64,000 bases of DNA from Pseudomonas sp. ok272 (GCF_900109995.1 NZ_FOCB01000001.1:484135-548134), one strand, 5' to 3'. Positions 40,671 to 50,428 are shown, numbered from the stretch's first letter. Program-made: numbers and translations. The notes: generated by a model from the sequence alone, not told the origin.

Positions 40671-41114
40671 ATGTCTCTTTCCAGTGTCTTCAACATTGCC
40701 GGCAGCGGCATGAGTGCCCAGACCACTCGCCTGAACACGGTGGCCAGTAACATCGCCAACGCCGAGACAGTCTCTTCGAGCATCGACCAGACCTACCGTG
40801 CCCGGCACCCGGTGTTCGCCACCATGTTCCAGGGCGGCCAATCGGGCGGCAGTGATTCGCTGTTCCAGAACCAGGACGCGGCGGGCCAGGGTGTCCAGGT
40901 GCTGGGTGTGGTTGAAGACCAAAGCAATCTTGAGGCGCGCTACGAGCCGAACCATCCAGCGGCTGACGCCAAGGGCTATGTGTTTTACCCCAACGTCAAC
41001 GTGGTTGAAGAAATGGCAGACATGATCTCCGCCAGCCGCTCGTTCCAGACCAACGCGGAAATGATGAACACCGCCAAGACCATGATGCAGAAGGTCCTGA
41101 CCCTCGGTCAGTGA
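40671..41114 (+). CDS. flgC: Flagellar rod protein FlgC
   Basis: This 147-residue rod protein has MSLSSVFNIAGSGMSAQTTR and the TVASNIANAETVSSS signature at the N-terminus. The C-terminal helix MISASRSFQTNAEMMNTAK is the conserved pair partner. It is 4 bases after flgB. Confidence 0.95.
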   Translation: MSLSSVFNIAGSGMSAQTTRLNTVASNIANAETVSSSIDQTYRARHPVFATMFQGGQSGGSDSLFQNQDAAGQGVQVLGVVEDQSNLEARYEPNHPAADAKGYVFYPNVNVVEEMADMISASRSFQTNAEMMNTAKTMMQKVLTLGQ

Positions 41115-41129
41115 TAAGGGGCAACTCAG

Positions 41130-41855
41130 ATGAGTGTTACCGATACCACCAGTGGCCTGAGTCTCAAGGACATTCTCGCGAATTCCTCGAAGAAGACCGT
41201 GACCCCCAACAACGATGGCCTGGCGGCTGCCACCAACGGCAAGACCGGCAAGAATGAGCTGGGCAAGGACGCGTTCCTGCAGTTGCTGGTCACCCAGCTC
41301 AAGAACCAGAACCCGCTCGACCCTCAGGACAACAGCGCCTTCGTGGCCCAGTTGGCACAGTTCAGTAGCCTGGAAGGCATCACGACGCTGAATTCGTCGG
41401 TGAACAACATCGCCGGGACGTTCAACTCCTCGCAAGCCTTGCAGGCCTCGTCGCTGGTAGGGCGCTCGGTGATCGTGCAAGCCGGTTCCGCGTATGTCGA
41501 CACCACCAAGAGCATGACTGGCACGGCCGTCATGCCAACTTCGGTGGGCGCGTCCACGGTGACCGTCACCGACAAGGACGGAAAGGTGGTCAAGACCATC
41601 GACCTGGGTTCCCAGGCAGCGGGCAAGGCAAGTTTCGTCTGGGACGGCACCAATGCCGACGGCGAGAAAGTCGATCCGGGGACTTACACCTTCAAGGCCA
41701 GCGCGCAGATCGACGGCAAGGCTACCGACTTGATTACTTACCTGCCGGCAACCGTCAACAGCGTGACCGTCAGCCAGACCGGCGGCGAGATGATGTTGAA
41801 CCTGGCCAACATGGGCTCCATCGCCCTGTCCAAAGTACAAACGATTGGTCTATAG
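41130..41855 (+). CDS. flgD: Flagellar hook assembly scaffold FlgD
   Basis: This 241-residue hook cap protein guides FlgE polymerisation. The N-terminal export region holds LGKDAFLQLLVTQLKNQNPL and DNSAFVAQLAQFSSLEGI. The C-terminal FlgD Ig/Tudor-like part holds FVWDGTNADGEKVDPGTYTF. It lies between flgC and flgE with short gaps. Confidence 0.95.
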   Translation: MSVTDTTSGLSLKDILANSSKKTVTPNNDGLAAATNGKTGKNELGKDAFLQLLVTQLKNQNPLDPQDNSAFVAQLAQFSSLEGITTLNSSVNNIAGTFNSSQALQASSLVGRSVIVQAGSAYVDTTKSMTGTAVMPTSVGASTVTVTDKDGKVVKTIDLGSQAAGKASFVWDGTNADGEKVDPGTYTFKASAQIDGKATDLITYLPATVNSVTVSQTGGEMMLNLANMGSIALSKVQTIGL

Positions 41856-41886
41856 CGCCGGCTAATGCGGCATTAAGGAGTGGAAT

Positions 41887-43245
41887 ATGAGTTTTAATAT
41901 CGGCCTTAGCGGTCTCTATGCGGCCAACAAACAACTGGACGTTACCGGCAACAACATCGCCAACGTCGGCACCACCGGCTTCAAATCCTCGCGTGCTGAA
42001 TTCGAAGACGTCTACTCGGCCACCAAGCTGGGTAGCGGCAGCAAGACCATCGGCAATGGTGTACGCCTGGCCAACGTTTCCCAGCAATTTGGCCAAGGTG
42101 ACGTGACCAACACCGGCAACGTGCTGGACATGGCCATCCAGGGCTCGGGGTTCTTCGTGCTCAACGACAGCGGCTCGCTGACCTACACCCGTGCCGGTGC
42201 CTTCAGGGTCGACAAGGATGGCTTCATCACCAACGGCACCGGTACTGCTCGCCTGCAGGGCTACGGCGTCGATGCCAACGGCAAGATCATTAATGGCGTG
42301 CTCAGTGACCTGAAGATCGACCAGTCGAACCTGGCGCCGAAAAGCACCGGTTCCATTGCGTCCCAGATCAACCTGAACTCCAGCAAGTTGCCGATTGATC
42401 AGACCACCACGGCGTTCGACCCGACTAAGATCGACACCTACACCGAAATGTTCAGTACGCCGATCTATGACAGCCAGGGCAACCAGCATTTCATGGACCA
42501 GTACATGGTCAAGACTGGCGCCAACACCTGGGAGACCTACACCCTGATAGATGGTCGCAATCCTAACGGCGACGCCTATGTGCCTGCTGATCCCAAGGCC
42601 ACGCCACCGACTGCCAGCAACCAGGCACCGATGACCCTGACGTTCGGTTCCGACGGCAAGCTGCTGGGTATTGCCGCGCCTACGCCGGCAACCGATAGCC
42701 CGTTTACGATTAGCGGTAACTCGATCGTCATGGGTGCTGGCGTCTGGACGCCAGGCAAGGTTACTGATGGCGTATGGACGGCGAACGGCGCAGCCGGTAA
42801 CCCGGGCGGTGTTGCCAACAACTTGACCAGCACCACCCAGTTCAATGCCCAGAGCACGCGTAACCTGCCGACTCAGGACGGCTATGCCACCGGCCAGATC
42901 ACCAACCTGACCATCGACGGCACCGGCACCCTGTTCGCCAACTTCAGCAACAGCCAGTCCAAGGCCATCGGTCAGGTCTCCCTGGCCAGCTTCAACAACG
43001 AGCAGGGTCTGCAACCGGTGGGCGGTACCGGCTGGAAAGAGACATATTCCTCCGGTTTTGCCGCGTATGACACTGCTGAAACCGGTACCTTGGGCTCAGT
43101 GGTTTCCAACTCCCTGGAAGACTCCAACGTCAACCTGACCAACGAGCTGGTCGACCTGATCAAGGGCCAGAGCAACTACCAGGCGAACGCCAAGACTATT
43201 TCCACCCAAAGCACCATCATGCAGACCATCATTCAGATGACCTGA
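41887..43245 (+). CDS. flgE: Flagellar hook protein FlgE
   Basis: This 452-residue hook subunit begins MSFNIGLSGLYAANKQLDV with GNNIANVGTTGFKSSR, and ends with VNLTNELVDLIKGQSNYQAN and STIMQTIIQM. The middle is the variable, surface-exposed hook domain. AAGGAG lies upstream. A terminator follows directly and the next gene is unrelated and convergent, so flgF and the later rod, ring and hook genes are not adjacent here. Confidence 0.95.
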   Translation: MSFNIGLSGLYAANKQLDVTGNNIANVGTTGFKSSRAEFEDVYSATKLGSGSKTIGNGVRLANVSQQFGQGDVTNTGNVLDMAIQGSGFFVLNDSGSLTYTRAGAFRVDKDGFITNGTGTARLQGYGVDANGKIINGVLSDLKIDQSNLAPKSTGSIASQINLNSSKLPIDQTTTAFDPTKIDTYTEMFSTPIYDSQGNQHFMDQYMVKTGANTWETYTLIDGRNPNGDAYVPADPKATPPTASNQAPMTLTFGSDGKLLGIAAPTPATDSPFTISGNSIVMGAGVWTPGKVTDGVWTANGAAGNPGGVANNLTSTTQFNAQSTRNLPTQDGYATGQITNLTIDGTGTLFANFSNSQSKAIGQVSLASFNNEQGLQPVGGTGWKETYSSGFAAYDTAETGTLGSVVSNSLEDSNVNLTNELVDLIKGQSNYQANAKTISTQSTIMQTIIQMT

Positions 43246-43270
43246 TGCTGACGGGCTAATACCCGCCGTG

Positions 43271-43302
43271 CAAAAAAAAGCCCCTCATCGAGGGGCTTTT
43301 TC
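43271..43302. terminator. Bidirectional terminator after flgE
   Basis: AAAAAAAAGCCCCTC-ATC-GAGGGGCTTTTT serves flgE and the convergent M48 protease gene, whose stop is 13 bases away. Confidence 0.9.
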
Positions 43303-43314
43303 GTGGGGCGGGTG

Positions 43315-44748
43315 TCAGCCCATCATGTCCTTGATCAGGCGCTCCTGCTCCATCAGTTCGCGCTGGCGCGCATCGATGCGAGAGGACAGTGGGAAGTTGC
43401 TGCCGGCTTTGCGCTTGGCGAAGTCCAGTTGCTGGATCGCCTGGCGGTAGTCGCCCACCAGTGCGAAATACTCGGCGCGTGCCTGGTGCAGGCCAATGAT
43501 GTTCCCGGACAGGCCGCGAGTTTCGGCAACCATGTACCACACGTCCGGATCGTCCGGGCGGCTCTTGAGCAGTGCTTCCAGGGCTTTCTCGGCGTCGGCG
43601 GGGCGGTTTTGCTTGAGTAGCAGGTCGACGCGCACCTGGTTCAGTGGATAGTTGCGAGGATACTGGGTGAGCAACCGGTCCACCCGGCTCTGGGCTTCAG
43701 TCAGTCGATTGCTGGTCGAGTCGAGGTCGACCTGGGCCAGGTTGTAGATGATTTCGTTGGGCGCCTTGGCCAGCAATGGCTTGAGGTTTTCGCGGGCGTC
43801 ATCGAACTGCCCGCCCTTGATCTGGGCGATGGCCAGGCCGTAGCGGGCCACGTCGTTCTTCGGGTTTTCATCGAGCTGGGCGCGAAAGCGCTTGGCGCCA
43901 AGGCCTGGGGTTTCTTCGTAGATCAGTTGCACGCGTGCGCGAATCAACTGATAGGTCATGCTGTCTTCCCGGCCGCCCGACGGTGCCTGTTCGGCGCGGT
44001 TACGGGTGTCGGCGATCCGCGATTCGGTGACCGGGTGAGTCAGTAGGAATTCCGGCGGCTTGGCATCGAAGCGGTACTGGCGCATCAGGCGCTCGAACAT
44101 GGACGGCATCGAGCGTGGGTCGTAGCCGGCCTTTTCCAGGTTGAGGATGCCGATACGGTCGGCCTCCTGCTCGTTTTGGCGCGAGAAGCGTCGCTGTTCC
44201 TGGATGGCGGCAGCCTGGGTGCCGGCAATGGCGGCGATCCCGGCGTCACCGGCGCCGGCAGCGGCCACGATGATGCCGGCGAGCAGGGCGGCCATCATCG
44301 GTACTTGCATGCGTTGCTGGGCTTCGACGCCCCGGGCGAAGTGGCGTTGCGACAAGTGAGCCAGTTCGTGGGCCAGTACCGAAGCGTATTCGCCTTCGGT
44401 CTGGGCATTGAGGAACAGGCCGCCGTTGACCCCGACGATCCCGCCGGGCGCGGCGAAGGCGTTGAGTTGCGGACTGTCGATCAGGATGAACTCAAGGCGC
44501 CGGTCGTTGAGCTGGCTGGTCTCCACCAGTTTGTAGACGCTGGTTTCAACGTAGTTCTTGAGCTGTGGGTCATTGAGTTGCGACACCTGGCTGCGCAGCA
44601 TGGCCAGCCAGGCGCGACCCAGTTGGTGCTCTTGTTGCGGCGAGACGATGGCTGAACTGGCATCACCCAGTGACGGCAGGTCGTCGGCGAAGCCTGGTGA
44701 GGCAAGCAGGCAGGCGAGCGTCAGCAGCGTGGGGCGCAGAAAAGTCAT
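43315..44748 (-). CDS. Periplasmic M48 metalloprotease with TPR repeats, BepA-like
   Basis: This 477-residue protein from the ATG at 44748 has a signal peptide (MTFLRPTLLTLACLLASPG, then FA-DD). The M48 zinc site is H127-E128-x-x-H131 in VLAHELAHLSQRHF, with the third ligand in RQNEQEADRIGIL. The C-terminal half (~residues 300-470) is TPR-like. BepA assists assembly of LptD and degrades stalled outer-membrane proteins. The order M48-tusA-perM-bcp-gcvR-dapA-bamC-purC matches P. aeruginosa, which supports orthology. Confidence 0.88.
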   Translation of the reverse strand: MTFLRPTLLTLACLLASPGFADDLPSLGDASSAIVSPQQEHQLGRAWLAMLRSQVSQLNDPQLKNYVETSVYKLVETSQLNDRRLEFILIDSPQLNAFAAPGGIVGVNGGLFLNAQTEGEYASVLAHELAHLSQRHFARGVEAQQRMQVPMMAALLAGIIVAAAGAGDAGIAAIAGTQAAAIQEQRRFSRQNEQEADRIGILNLEKAGYDPRSMPSMFERLMRQYRFDAKPPEFLLTHPVTESRIADTRNRAEQAPSGGREDSMTYQLIRARVQLIYEETPGLGAKRFRAQLDENPKNDVARYGLAIAQIKGGQFDDARENLKPLLAKAPNEIIYNLAQVDLDSTSNRLTEAQSRVDRLLTQYPRNYPLNQVRVDLLLKQNRPADAEKALEALLKSRPDDPDVWYMVAETRGLSGNIIGLHQARAEYFALVGDYRQAIQQLDFAKRKAGSNFPLSSRIDARQRELMEQERLIKDMMG

Positions 44749-44845
44749 GCACAGGGCCTTAGTCGACAAAGACCTTACTGTAGCCGGACAGTGACGTTGC
44801 GACCAGATATTCTAGGCAACTCAATCACCTGAACGGAGCGACTCG

Positions 44846-45085
44846 ATGACCGACGCTGTAGTACATGACGCCGAGCTGGATGCCAGCGGGCTCAACTGTC
44901 CGCTGCCGTTGCTCAAGGCCAAGATGGCACTCAACGGGCTGGCCAGCGGTGCGGTGCTCAAGGTTATCGCCACCGACGCGGGCTCGCAGCGCGACTTTCG
45001 CACCTTTGCCCGGCTCGCCGGTCATACCTTGCTGCGCGAAGAAGACGAAGCGGGTGTCTATCGCTACTGGTTGAAAAAAGCCTGA
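44846..45085 (+). CDS. TusA/SirA-family sulfur carrier
   Basis: This 79-residue protein has the TusA signature: active C18 in SGLNCPLPLLKAKMAL, the CPxP motif at the start of helix 1. The C-terminal part (VLKVIATDAGSQRDFRTFAR) is typical. Its P. aeruginosa counterpart at this place has been linked to molybdenum-cofactor sulfur handling and nitrate use. It lies between the M48 gene (divergent) and the PerM-like gene (same strand). Confidence 0.88.
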   Translation: MTDAVVHDAELDASGLNCPLPLLKAKMALNGLASGAVLKVIATDAGSQRDFRTFARLAGHTLLREEDEAGVYRYWLKKA

Positions 45086-45117
45086 GTGTTCTCGGGGCCC
45101 ACGGTTAAGGATTATTG

Positions 45118-46188
45118 ATGTTCAAAGTGCTACGCGACTGGATTCAGCGCTACTTCTCCGACGAAGAGGCGGTGGTGCTGGCCGTTCTGTTGATTCTGGC
45201 GTTCACCGCCGTCCTGACCCTCGGTGGCATGCTTGCGCCCGTATTGGCGGGGATGGTGCTGGCGTACCTGATGCAAGGCCAGGTCAGCTTCCTGGAGCGC
45301 CTTCGTGTGCCGGCCGTAGCGGCGGTGGGGCTGGTATTCGCGGTGTTCATGGGTGTGGTGCTGGTGTTCATGATCGTGGTGCTGCCACTGCTCTGGCATC
45401 AACTGATCACCTTGTTCAACGAACTGCCCGGCATGCTCGCCAAGTGGCAATCGCTGCTGCTGTTGTTGCCGGAACGCTATCCTCACCTGGTATCCGATGA
45501 GCAGGTATTGCAGGCCATTGAGGTGGCGCGGGGTGAGATCGGCAAGTTCGTCCAGTGGGCGTTGACGTTTTCGCTGTCCAGCCTGCCGCTGCTGGTCAAC
45601 ATCATGATCTACCTGGTGCTGGTACCGATCCTGGTGTTCTTCTTCCTCAAGGACCGGGCCATGATTGGCCAGTGGGTGCGCGGGTACCTGCCACGTGAGC
45701 GGGCGCTGATCACCCGGGTGGCCGAGGAGATGAACCGGCAGATCGCCAATTACATCCGTGGCAAGGTCATGGAGATGGTCATCTGCGGCGTCGTGACCTA
45801 CATCGGCTTTGTGACGATGGGGCTCAACTACGCGGCATTGCTCGCGTTGCTGGTGGGGATTTCGGTGGTGGTGCCCTACGTCGGGGCCGTGGTGGTGACG
45901 GTACCGGTGATGTTGATCGCTTTGTTCCAGTGGGGCTGGAGCGATCAGTTCATCTATCTGATGGCCGTCTACGGGATCATCCAGGTGCTCGATGGCAATG
46001 TGCTGGTGCCGTTGCTGTTCTCCGAGGCCGTGAACCTGCACCCGGTGGCGATCATCTGCGCGGTGCTGCTGTTCGGGGGGCTGTGGGGGTTCTGGGGCGT
46101 GTTCTTCGCGATTCCGCTGGCAACCCTGTTCAAGGCCGTGCTGGACGCGTGGCCGCGCAAGGAGCCAGAGGTTGCGCCGTTGCTCTAG
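45118..46188 (+). CDS. PerM/AI-2E transporter family membrane protein
   Basis: This 356-residue inner-membrane protein starts at the ATG at 45118. It has about eight helices, including LAVLLILAFTAVLTLGGMLAP near the N-terminus, VNIMIYLVLVPILVFFFLKD, and the conserved ALLVGISVVVPYVGAVVV and YGIIQVLDGNVLVPLLFSE. The family exports small molecules or ions, but most members have no known substrate. It follows the TusA-like gene by 32 bases. Confidence 0.85.
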   Translation: MFKVLRDWIQRYFSDEEAVVLAVLLILAFTAVLTLGGMLAPVLAGMVLAYLMQGQVSFLERLRVPAVAAVGLVFAVFMGVVLVFMIVVLPLLWHQLITLFNELPGMLAKWQSLLLLLPERYPHLVSDEQVLQAIEVARGEIGKFVQWALTFSLSSLPLLVNIMIYLVLVPILVFFFLKDRAMIGQWVRGYLPRERALITRVAEEMNRQIANYIRGKVMEMVICGVVTYIGFVTMGLNYAALLALLVGISVVVPYVGAVVVTVPVMLIALFQWGWSDQFIYLMAVYGIIQVLDGNVLVPLLFSEAVNLHPVAIICAVLLFGGLWGFWGVFFAIPLATLFKAVLDAWPRKEPEVAPLL

Positions 46189-46250
46189 CCGGCAGGGGAG
46201 GGTCTCATCGCTATCCCGTTGGCGATGAGACCTGTTAGGTGCCAGTAGCG

Positions 46251-46724
46251 TCAGGCCTTGTTCAGCGCCTGAGCCGCAGCGAGCACCGTATCCACATGCC
46301 CTGGCACTTTCACACCGCGCCATTCCTGGCGGAGCACGCCGTTCTTGTCGATCAGGAAGGTGCTGCGATCAACCCCCAGATATTCCCTGCCATAGAGCTT
46401 CTTCAACTTGATCACGTCGAACAGTTGGCAGACGGCTTCATCCTTGTCGCTGATCAGCTCGAACGGGAACGCTTGCTTGCACTTGAAGTTCTCGTGGGAC
46501 TTGAGGCTGTCGCGGGAGACGCCGAACACCTCGGTGTTGGCTGCCTTGAACTGGGCGTACTGATCGCGAAAACCCTGGCCCTCGGTGGTGCAACCCGGCG
46601 TGCTGTCCTTGGGATAGAAGTAGATCACCACTTGCTGGCCCTTGAGGCTCGCCAGGTTGACGGTCTGCCCGCTGGTGGCAGGGGCTTGGAACGCTGGAAC
46701 CGGTTGGTCGATAGCAACGGCCAT
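46251..46724 (-). CDS. bcp: Thiol peroxidase Bcp (PrxQ-type peroxiredoxin)
   Basis: This 157-residue cytosolic peroxiredoxin reduces peroxides with thioredoxin. The ATG at 46724 has AAGGA upstream. The peroxidatic C45 lies in YPKDSTPGCTTEG. The position five residues later, Cys50 in E. coli Bcp, is glycine here, so the usual resolving cysteine is missing. It is 11 bases downstream of gcvR on the same strand. Confidence 0.93.
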   Translation of the reverse strand: MAVAIDQPVPAFQAPATSGQTVNLASLKGQQVVIYFYPKDSTPGCTTEGQGFRDQYAQFKAANTEVFGVSRDSLKSHENFKCKQAFPFELISDKDEAVCQLFDVIKLKKLYGREYLGVDRSTFLIDKNGVLRQEWRGVKVPGHVDTVLAAAQALNKA

Positions 46725-46735
46725 GGAGCGCTTCC

Positions 46736-47296
46736 TTACATTGGGTTCTGTGGGCGCCACGGTTCGATCAACGCGTCGAGGTTCAGTGCGTCGGCGAAAT
46801 CCAGGAACTGATCGCGCAGCCAACTGATCTGTACACCGGCTGGCAAGGTCACGGTGAACGTGGCGTTGAGCATGGTGCCGCCAGTCTGCGGGGCCTGGTA
46901 GGTGTCGCAGGTCAGGTTCTCCAGCTCGACGTTGTGGTCGATGAAGAACTGGCACAGCTCATTGACGATGTCCGAGCGGTAGGCCGAGCTGACATAGGCC
47001 ACATACGGCAAGGCTTGCGGGCGGTTCTCAAGGGCGGCGCTGCGCACCACGTTGACGGTGAAGGCGTGCTTCTTGGCCAGGCTGGGCAAGCCGGCTTCCA
47101 GGCGTGCCAGGGCATCCCAGGTGCCGGAGATCTGCAGGACCAGCGCGCTGCACTCGCCATGGCGAGTCAGGCGGGAGGTGACCACGGCGCAGCGGTTTTC
47201 ATGGCTGGCGCGGCACAGGACGTTAGTCAGCTCCATGGGGTTGGCGCCGAGGGCACTGATGACAAGGAATTGTTCGCGAACTGTGGGGGTGGACAT
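46736..47296 (-). CDS. gcvR: Glycine cleavage system regulatory protein GcvR, two ACT domains
   Basis: This 186-residue protein has two ACT domains: residues ~8-85 (FLVISALGANPMELTNVLCR) and ~95-175 (YVSSAYRSDIVNELCQFFID). Members affect glycine-cleavage or related amino-acid control through GcvA-like partners. Its start has AGGA upstream. It is co-directional with bcp and divergent from dapA; the 329-base gap to dapA holds the dapA promoter region and nothing else I can name. Confidence 0.88.
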   Translation of the reverse strand: MSTPTVREQFLVISALGANPMELTNVLCRASHENRCAVVTSRLTRHGECSALVLQISGTWDALARLEAGLPSLAKKHAFTVNVVRSAALENRPQALPYVAYVSSAYRSDIVNELCQFFIDHNVELENLTCDTYQAPQTGGTMLNATFTVTLPAGVQISWLRDQFLDFADALNLDALIEPWRPQNPM

Positions 47297-47625
47297 GCAG
47301 CATTCCTAAAGCGATGAGCGGTCGGTACGTTTATAGGCTCAAGTGTCGGGGTGTGCGTCCGGATGTGACATCGACAAAGCCCGTGCCAGCAGGTTGCGAC
47401 GAACTCAAGTACGGCGAGATCGATGGGGTGGCAACGCAGGAACGGGGCTTGTGAGGCCGAAAGTGGAGGCTTTAACCCGGTGGATGAGCCAGTCGGTACC
47501 GATCAAAGTCTGAAGGGTAGCGAAAAGCGGCGCCAAGGGGAATGGCACGAGCGCAGTACTTCGCTTGTGCAAGCATCTTGGCGCCAGTACCATTACGGCT
47601 CTCTTTTTCCGGCAGGAGCGGTTTC

Positions 47626-48504
47626 ATGATTGCGGGCAGTATGGTGGCATTGGTCACACCCATGGATGCACAAGGGCGTCTTGACTGGGACAGCCTCAGC
47701 AAACTCGTGGACTTCCACCTGAAAAATGGCACCCATGCCATTGTCGCCGTCGGTACCACCGGCGAGTCGGCAACCCTCGACGTCAACGAACATATCGAAG
47801 TCATCCGTGCCGTGGTCAAGCAGGTCGGCGGCCGTATCCCGGTGATCGCCGGTACCGGTGCCAACTCCACCCGCGAAGCCGTCGAGCTGACCCGTAACGC
47901 CAAGGAAGCCGGCGCCGACGCCTGCCTGCTGGTTGTCCCGTATTACAACAAGCCGACGCAAGAAGGCCTGTACCAGCACTTCAAGCACATTGCCGAAGCG
48001 GTCGATATCCCGCAGATCCTCTACAACGTTCCTGGCCGCACCGCGTGCGACATGCAGGCCGAGACCGTGATTCGCCTGTCTACCGTGAAAAACATCATTG
48101 GCATCAAGGAAGCCACCGGCGACCTGAAGCGCGCCAAGGCCATTCTCGATGGCGTGAGCAAGGACTTCATCGTGCTGTCCGGCGATGATCCGACCGCGGT
48201 CGAGCTGATCCTGATGGGCGGCAAGGGCAACATTTCTGTCACCGCCAACGTCGCCCCGCGCGAGATGGCCGACCTGTGCGAGGCTGCACTCGAAGGCAAC
48301 GCCGAGACCGCACGCGCCCTCAACGAAAAATTGATGCCGCTGCACAAGGACCTGTTCATCGAAGCCAACCCGATTCCGGTGAAGTGGGCTTTGGTCGAAA
48401 TGGGCCTGATGCATGAAGGCATTCGCCTGCCGTTGACCTGGCTGAGCACCCCTTGTCATGAAACGCTGCGGCAGGCCATGCGCCAGTCCGGCGTCCTGGT
48501 TTAA
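47626..48504 (+). CDS. dapA: 4-hydroxy-tetrahydrodipicolinate synthase
   Basis: DapA condenses pyruvate with aspartate semialdehyde in lysine and peptidoglycan precursor synthesis. It has 292 residues from the ATG at 47626 (CAGGAG upstream); the in-frame extension to 47542 is not conserved. It has [14 protein letters not shown], the tyrosine in [12 protein letters not shown], and the Schiff-base lysine in [14 protein letters not shown]. lysC, the first enzyme of the same pathway, lies in this window too. Confidence 0.96.
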   Translation: MIAGSMVALVTPMDAQGRLDWDSLSKLVDFHLKNGTHAIVAVGTTGESATLDVNEHIEVIRAVVKQVGGRIPVIAGTGANSTREAVELTRNAKEAGADACLLVVPYYNKPTQEGLYQHFKHIAEAVDIPQILYNVPGRTACDMQAETVIRLSTVKNIIGIKEATGDLKRAKAILDGVSKDFIVLSGDDPTAVELILMGGKGNISVTANVAPREMADLCEAALEGNAETARALNEKLMPLHKDLFIEANPIPVKWALVEMGLMHEGIRLPLTWLSTPCHETLRQAMRQSGVLV

Positions 48505-48521
48505 TTGAGGAAGTACAACGC

Positions 48522-49637
48522 ATGAAGCGACTGGCCGGACTTTCCGCACTTGCCTTGATTATCTCCAGCACCAGTGGCTGCGGATGGGTTTGGGGCCCGG
48601 AAGGTTATTTCCGTGACCGTGGTAGCGATTACCTCGAAGCGCAACAGACTGCCCCGATGAAACTGCCGCCGGATGTCCAGGTGGCCAAGCGTCTGGATCC
48701 GTTGTTGCCGATCCCGAGCAACGTGGCCGATGACACGCAGAAGGGCGAGTACATCGTTCCGCGTCCGCAGCCCCTGTCGGCCATTGCCGAAGCCACCGAC
48801 TACAGCCTGCAGAAGAGCGGCGACTCGCGCTGGGTCATGGCCCAGCACCCACCGGCCGAAGTCTGGCCAGTGGCGGTGCAGTTCTTCCAGGACAACGGTT
48901 TCCGCCTGGATGAGCAGCGCCCGCAAACAGGCGAGTTCACCACCACCTGGCAGCGCTCGGACGAACTGTCCGCCGCGATGGCCAAGCGCCTGTCCGCCGC
49001 GGGCGTCGCCGCCGATGCCGAGACCCGCGTGCGGGTCCGGATCGAGCCTGGCGTGCAGCGCAACACCAGTGAAGTCTATGTGGTCAGCGCCGAGCGTGCT
49101 GCCGGTAGCACCGACGATGTCGCCTTCGCCAACCGTTCGGTCAACACGGGCCTGGACGCAGCATTGGTCGACGACATGCTGGTCAGCATGAGCCGCATTG
49201 CGGAGAAGGGCGGTTCGGTATCGATGCTCGCCTCGCGTGATTTCGACACCCCCAACCGCGTCAGCCTGAGCGAAGACGGCAGCGGCAACCCGGTGCTCAA
49301 CGTTGGCACCGATCTCGACCGTGCCTGGTCGAGTGTGGGCCGCGCGCTGGAGTTGGGCGAGTGGCGCGTTGAAGACATCAACCGCACCCTGGGCCTGTAC
49401 TACATCAACTTGGCCGAAAAAGCCGAGAAGAAAGACGAAAAGCCTGGCTTCTTCAGCAGCCTGTTCGGCAGTACGCCAGCCAAGGAAGAGATCGAAGCCC
49501 GTGCCGAGCGCTATCAGGTTCGCCTGAGCAAGGTCGGCGATAACGTCCAGGTGACTGTCGAGAAAAACATCAACACCGTGGCGCCGGCTGAAGTGGCGCG
49601 CAAAGTGTTGGGCGTGATTCAAGACAACTTGGGCTGA
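48522..49637 (+). CDS. bamC: Outer-membrane assembly lipoprotein BamC
   Basis: This 371-residue lipoprotein has the lipobox ISSTSGC at residues ~14-20, then the conserved unstructured N-terminal stretch and two helix-grip domains (~95-215 and ~250-370, the latter with LELGEWRVEDINRTLGLYY). It is part of the BAM complex. GAGGAA precedes the ATG. It lies 17 bases after dapA, the usual pairing in gammaproteobacteria. Confidence 0.93.
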   Translation: MKRLAGLSALALIISSTSGCGWVWGPEGYFRDRGSDYLEAQQTAPMKLPPDVQVAKRLDPLLPIPSNVADDTQKGEYIVPRPQPLSAIAEATDYSLQKSGDSRWVMAQHPPAEVWPVAVQFFQDNGFRLDEQRPQTGEFTTTWQRSDELSAAMAKRLSAAGVAADAETRVRVRIEPGVQRNTSEVYVVSAERAAGSTDDVAFANRSVNTGLDAALVDDMLVSMSRIAEKGGSVSMLASRDFDTPNRVSLSEDGSGNPVLNVGTDLDRAWSSVGRALELGEWRVEDINRTLGLYYINLAEKAEKKDEKPGFFSSLFGSTPAKEEIEARAERYQVRLSKVGDNVQVTVEKNINTVAPAEVARKVLGVIQDNLG

Positions 49638-49641
49638 TCCG

Positions 49642-50400
49642 ATGCGTTTCGCCGTTCTCGGCAGTGGTAGTCAAGGGAATGGCACGCTGATAGCCAGTGA
49701 TGACACCGTCATCCTGGTCGATTGTGGTTTCTCCCTGCGGGAAACCGAAAAACGCCTGCTGCGCTTGGGTGTGAATCCTGCGCAGTTGAGCGCGATACTG
49801 GTGACCCACGAACATGCCGACCACGTGCATGGCGTGGGTTTGCTGTCTCGGCGCTACAGTATTCCGGTCTACCTGAGCCGTGGAACCCTGCGCGGGATGC
49901 GCAAGCCGGTCGAGCCGGCGGGGTTTGTGGCCGGTGGCGAGCAGTTGCAGATCGGCGGGTTGAGTATCGGCGTGGTTGCCGTTGCCCACGATGCCCTGGA
50001 ACCGACGCAGTACGTCTTCAGTGACGGCACGCGACGCTTCGGTCTGTTGACGGACCTGGGGTCATATTGTGCACGCGTTGTGCAGGGCTACCAGGGCCTC
50101 GATGCATTGATGATCGAGTCCAATCACTGCCGCGACCGCTTGGCCCGTGGTCATTACCCGGTCTTTCTCAAGCAGCGGGTCGGTGGCGAACTGGGACATT
50201 TGAATAACCATCAGGCCGCAAGCCTGGTGGTCGAGTTGGGCTGGCAAAACCTGCAACACCTGGTACTGGCCCACTTGAGCAGCAAGAACAACCTGCCACA
50301 GCTGGCCCGGCAGTGTTTTGTCGACGCCCTTGGGTGCGACCCGGACTGGCTGCAACTGGCCGATCAAGATTCAGGGCTCGACTGGCGACACATCGCCTAG
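49642..50400 (+). CDS. MBL-fold metallohydrolase
   Basis: This 252-residue protein has the metallo-beta-lactamase fold with the metal-binding THEHADHVHG motif and further ligands in VAVAHDALEPT, TDLGSYC and LNNHQAASLV. It is similar to YycJ-type predicted nucleases and hydrolases. It begins 4 bases after bamC, so it is translationally linked. The substrate is unknown. Confidence 0.85.
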   Translation: MRFAVLGSGSQGNGTLIASDDTVILVDCGFSLRETEKRLLRLGVNPAQLSAILVTHEHADHVHGVGLLSRRYSIPVYLSRGTLRGMRKPVEPAGFVAGGEQLQIGGLSIGVVAVAHDALEPTQYVFSDGTRRFGLLTDLGSYCARVVQGYQGLDALMIESNHCRDRLARGHYPVFLKQRVGGELGHLNNHQAASLVVELGWQNLQHLVLAHLSSKNNLPQLARQCFVDALGCDPDWLQLADQDSGLDWRHIA

Positions 50401-50428
50401 CCCATCTACTGAGTAAGCGGAGCCCATC

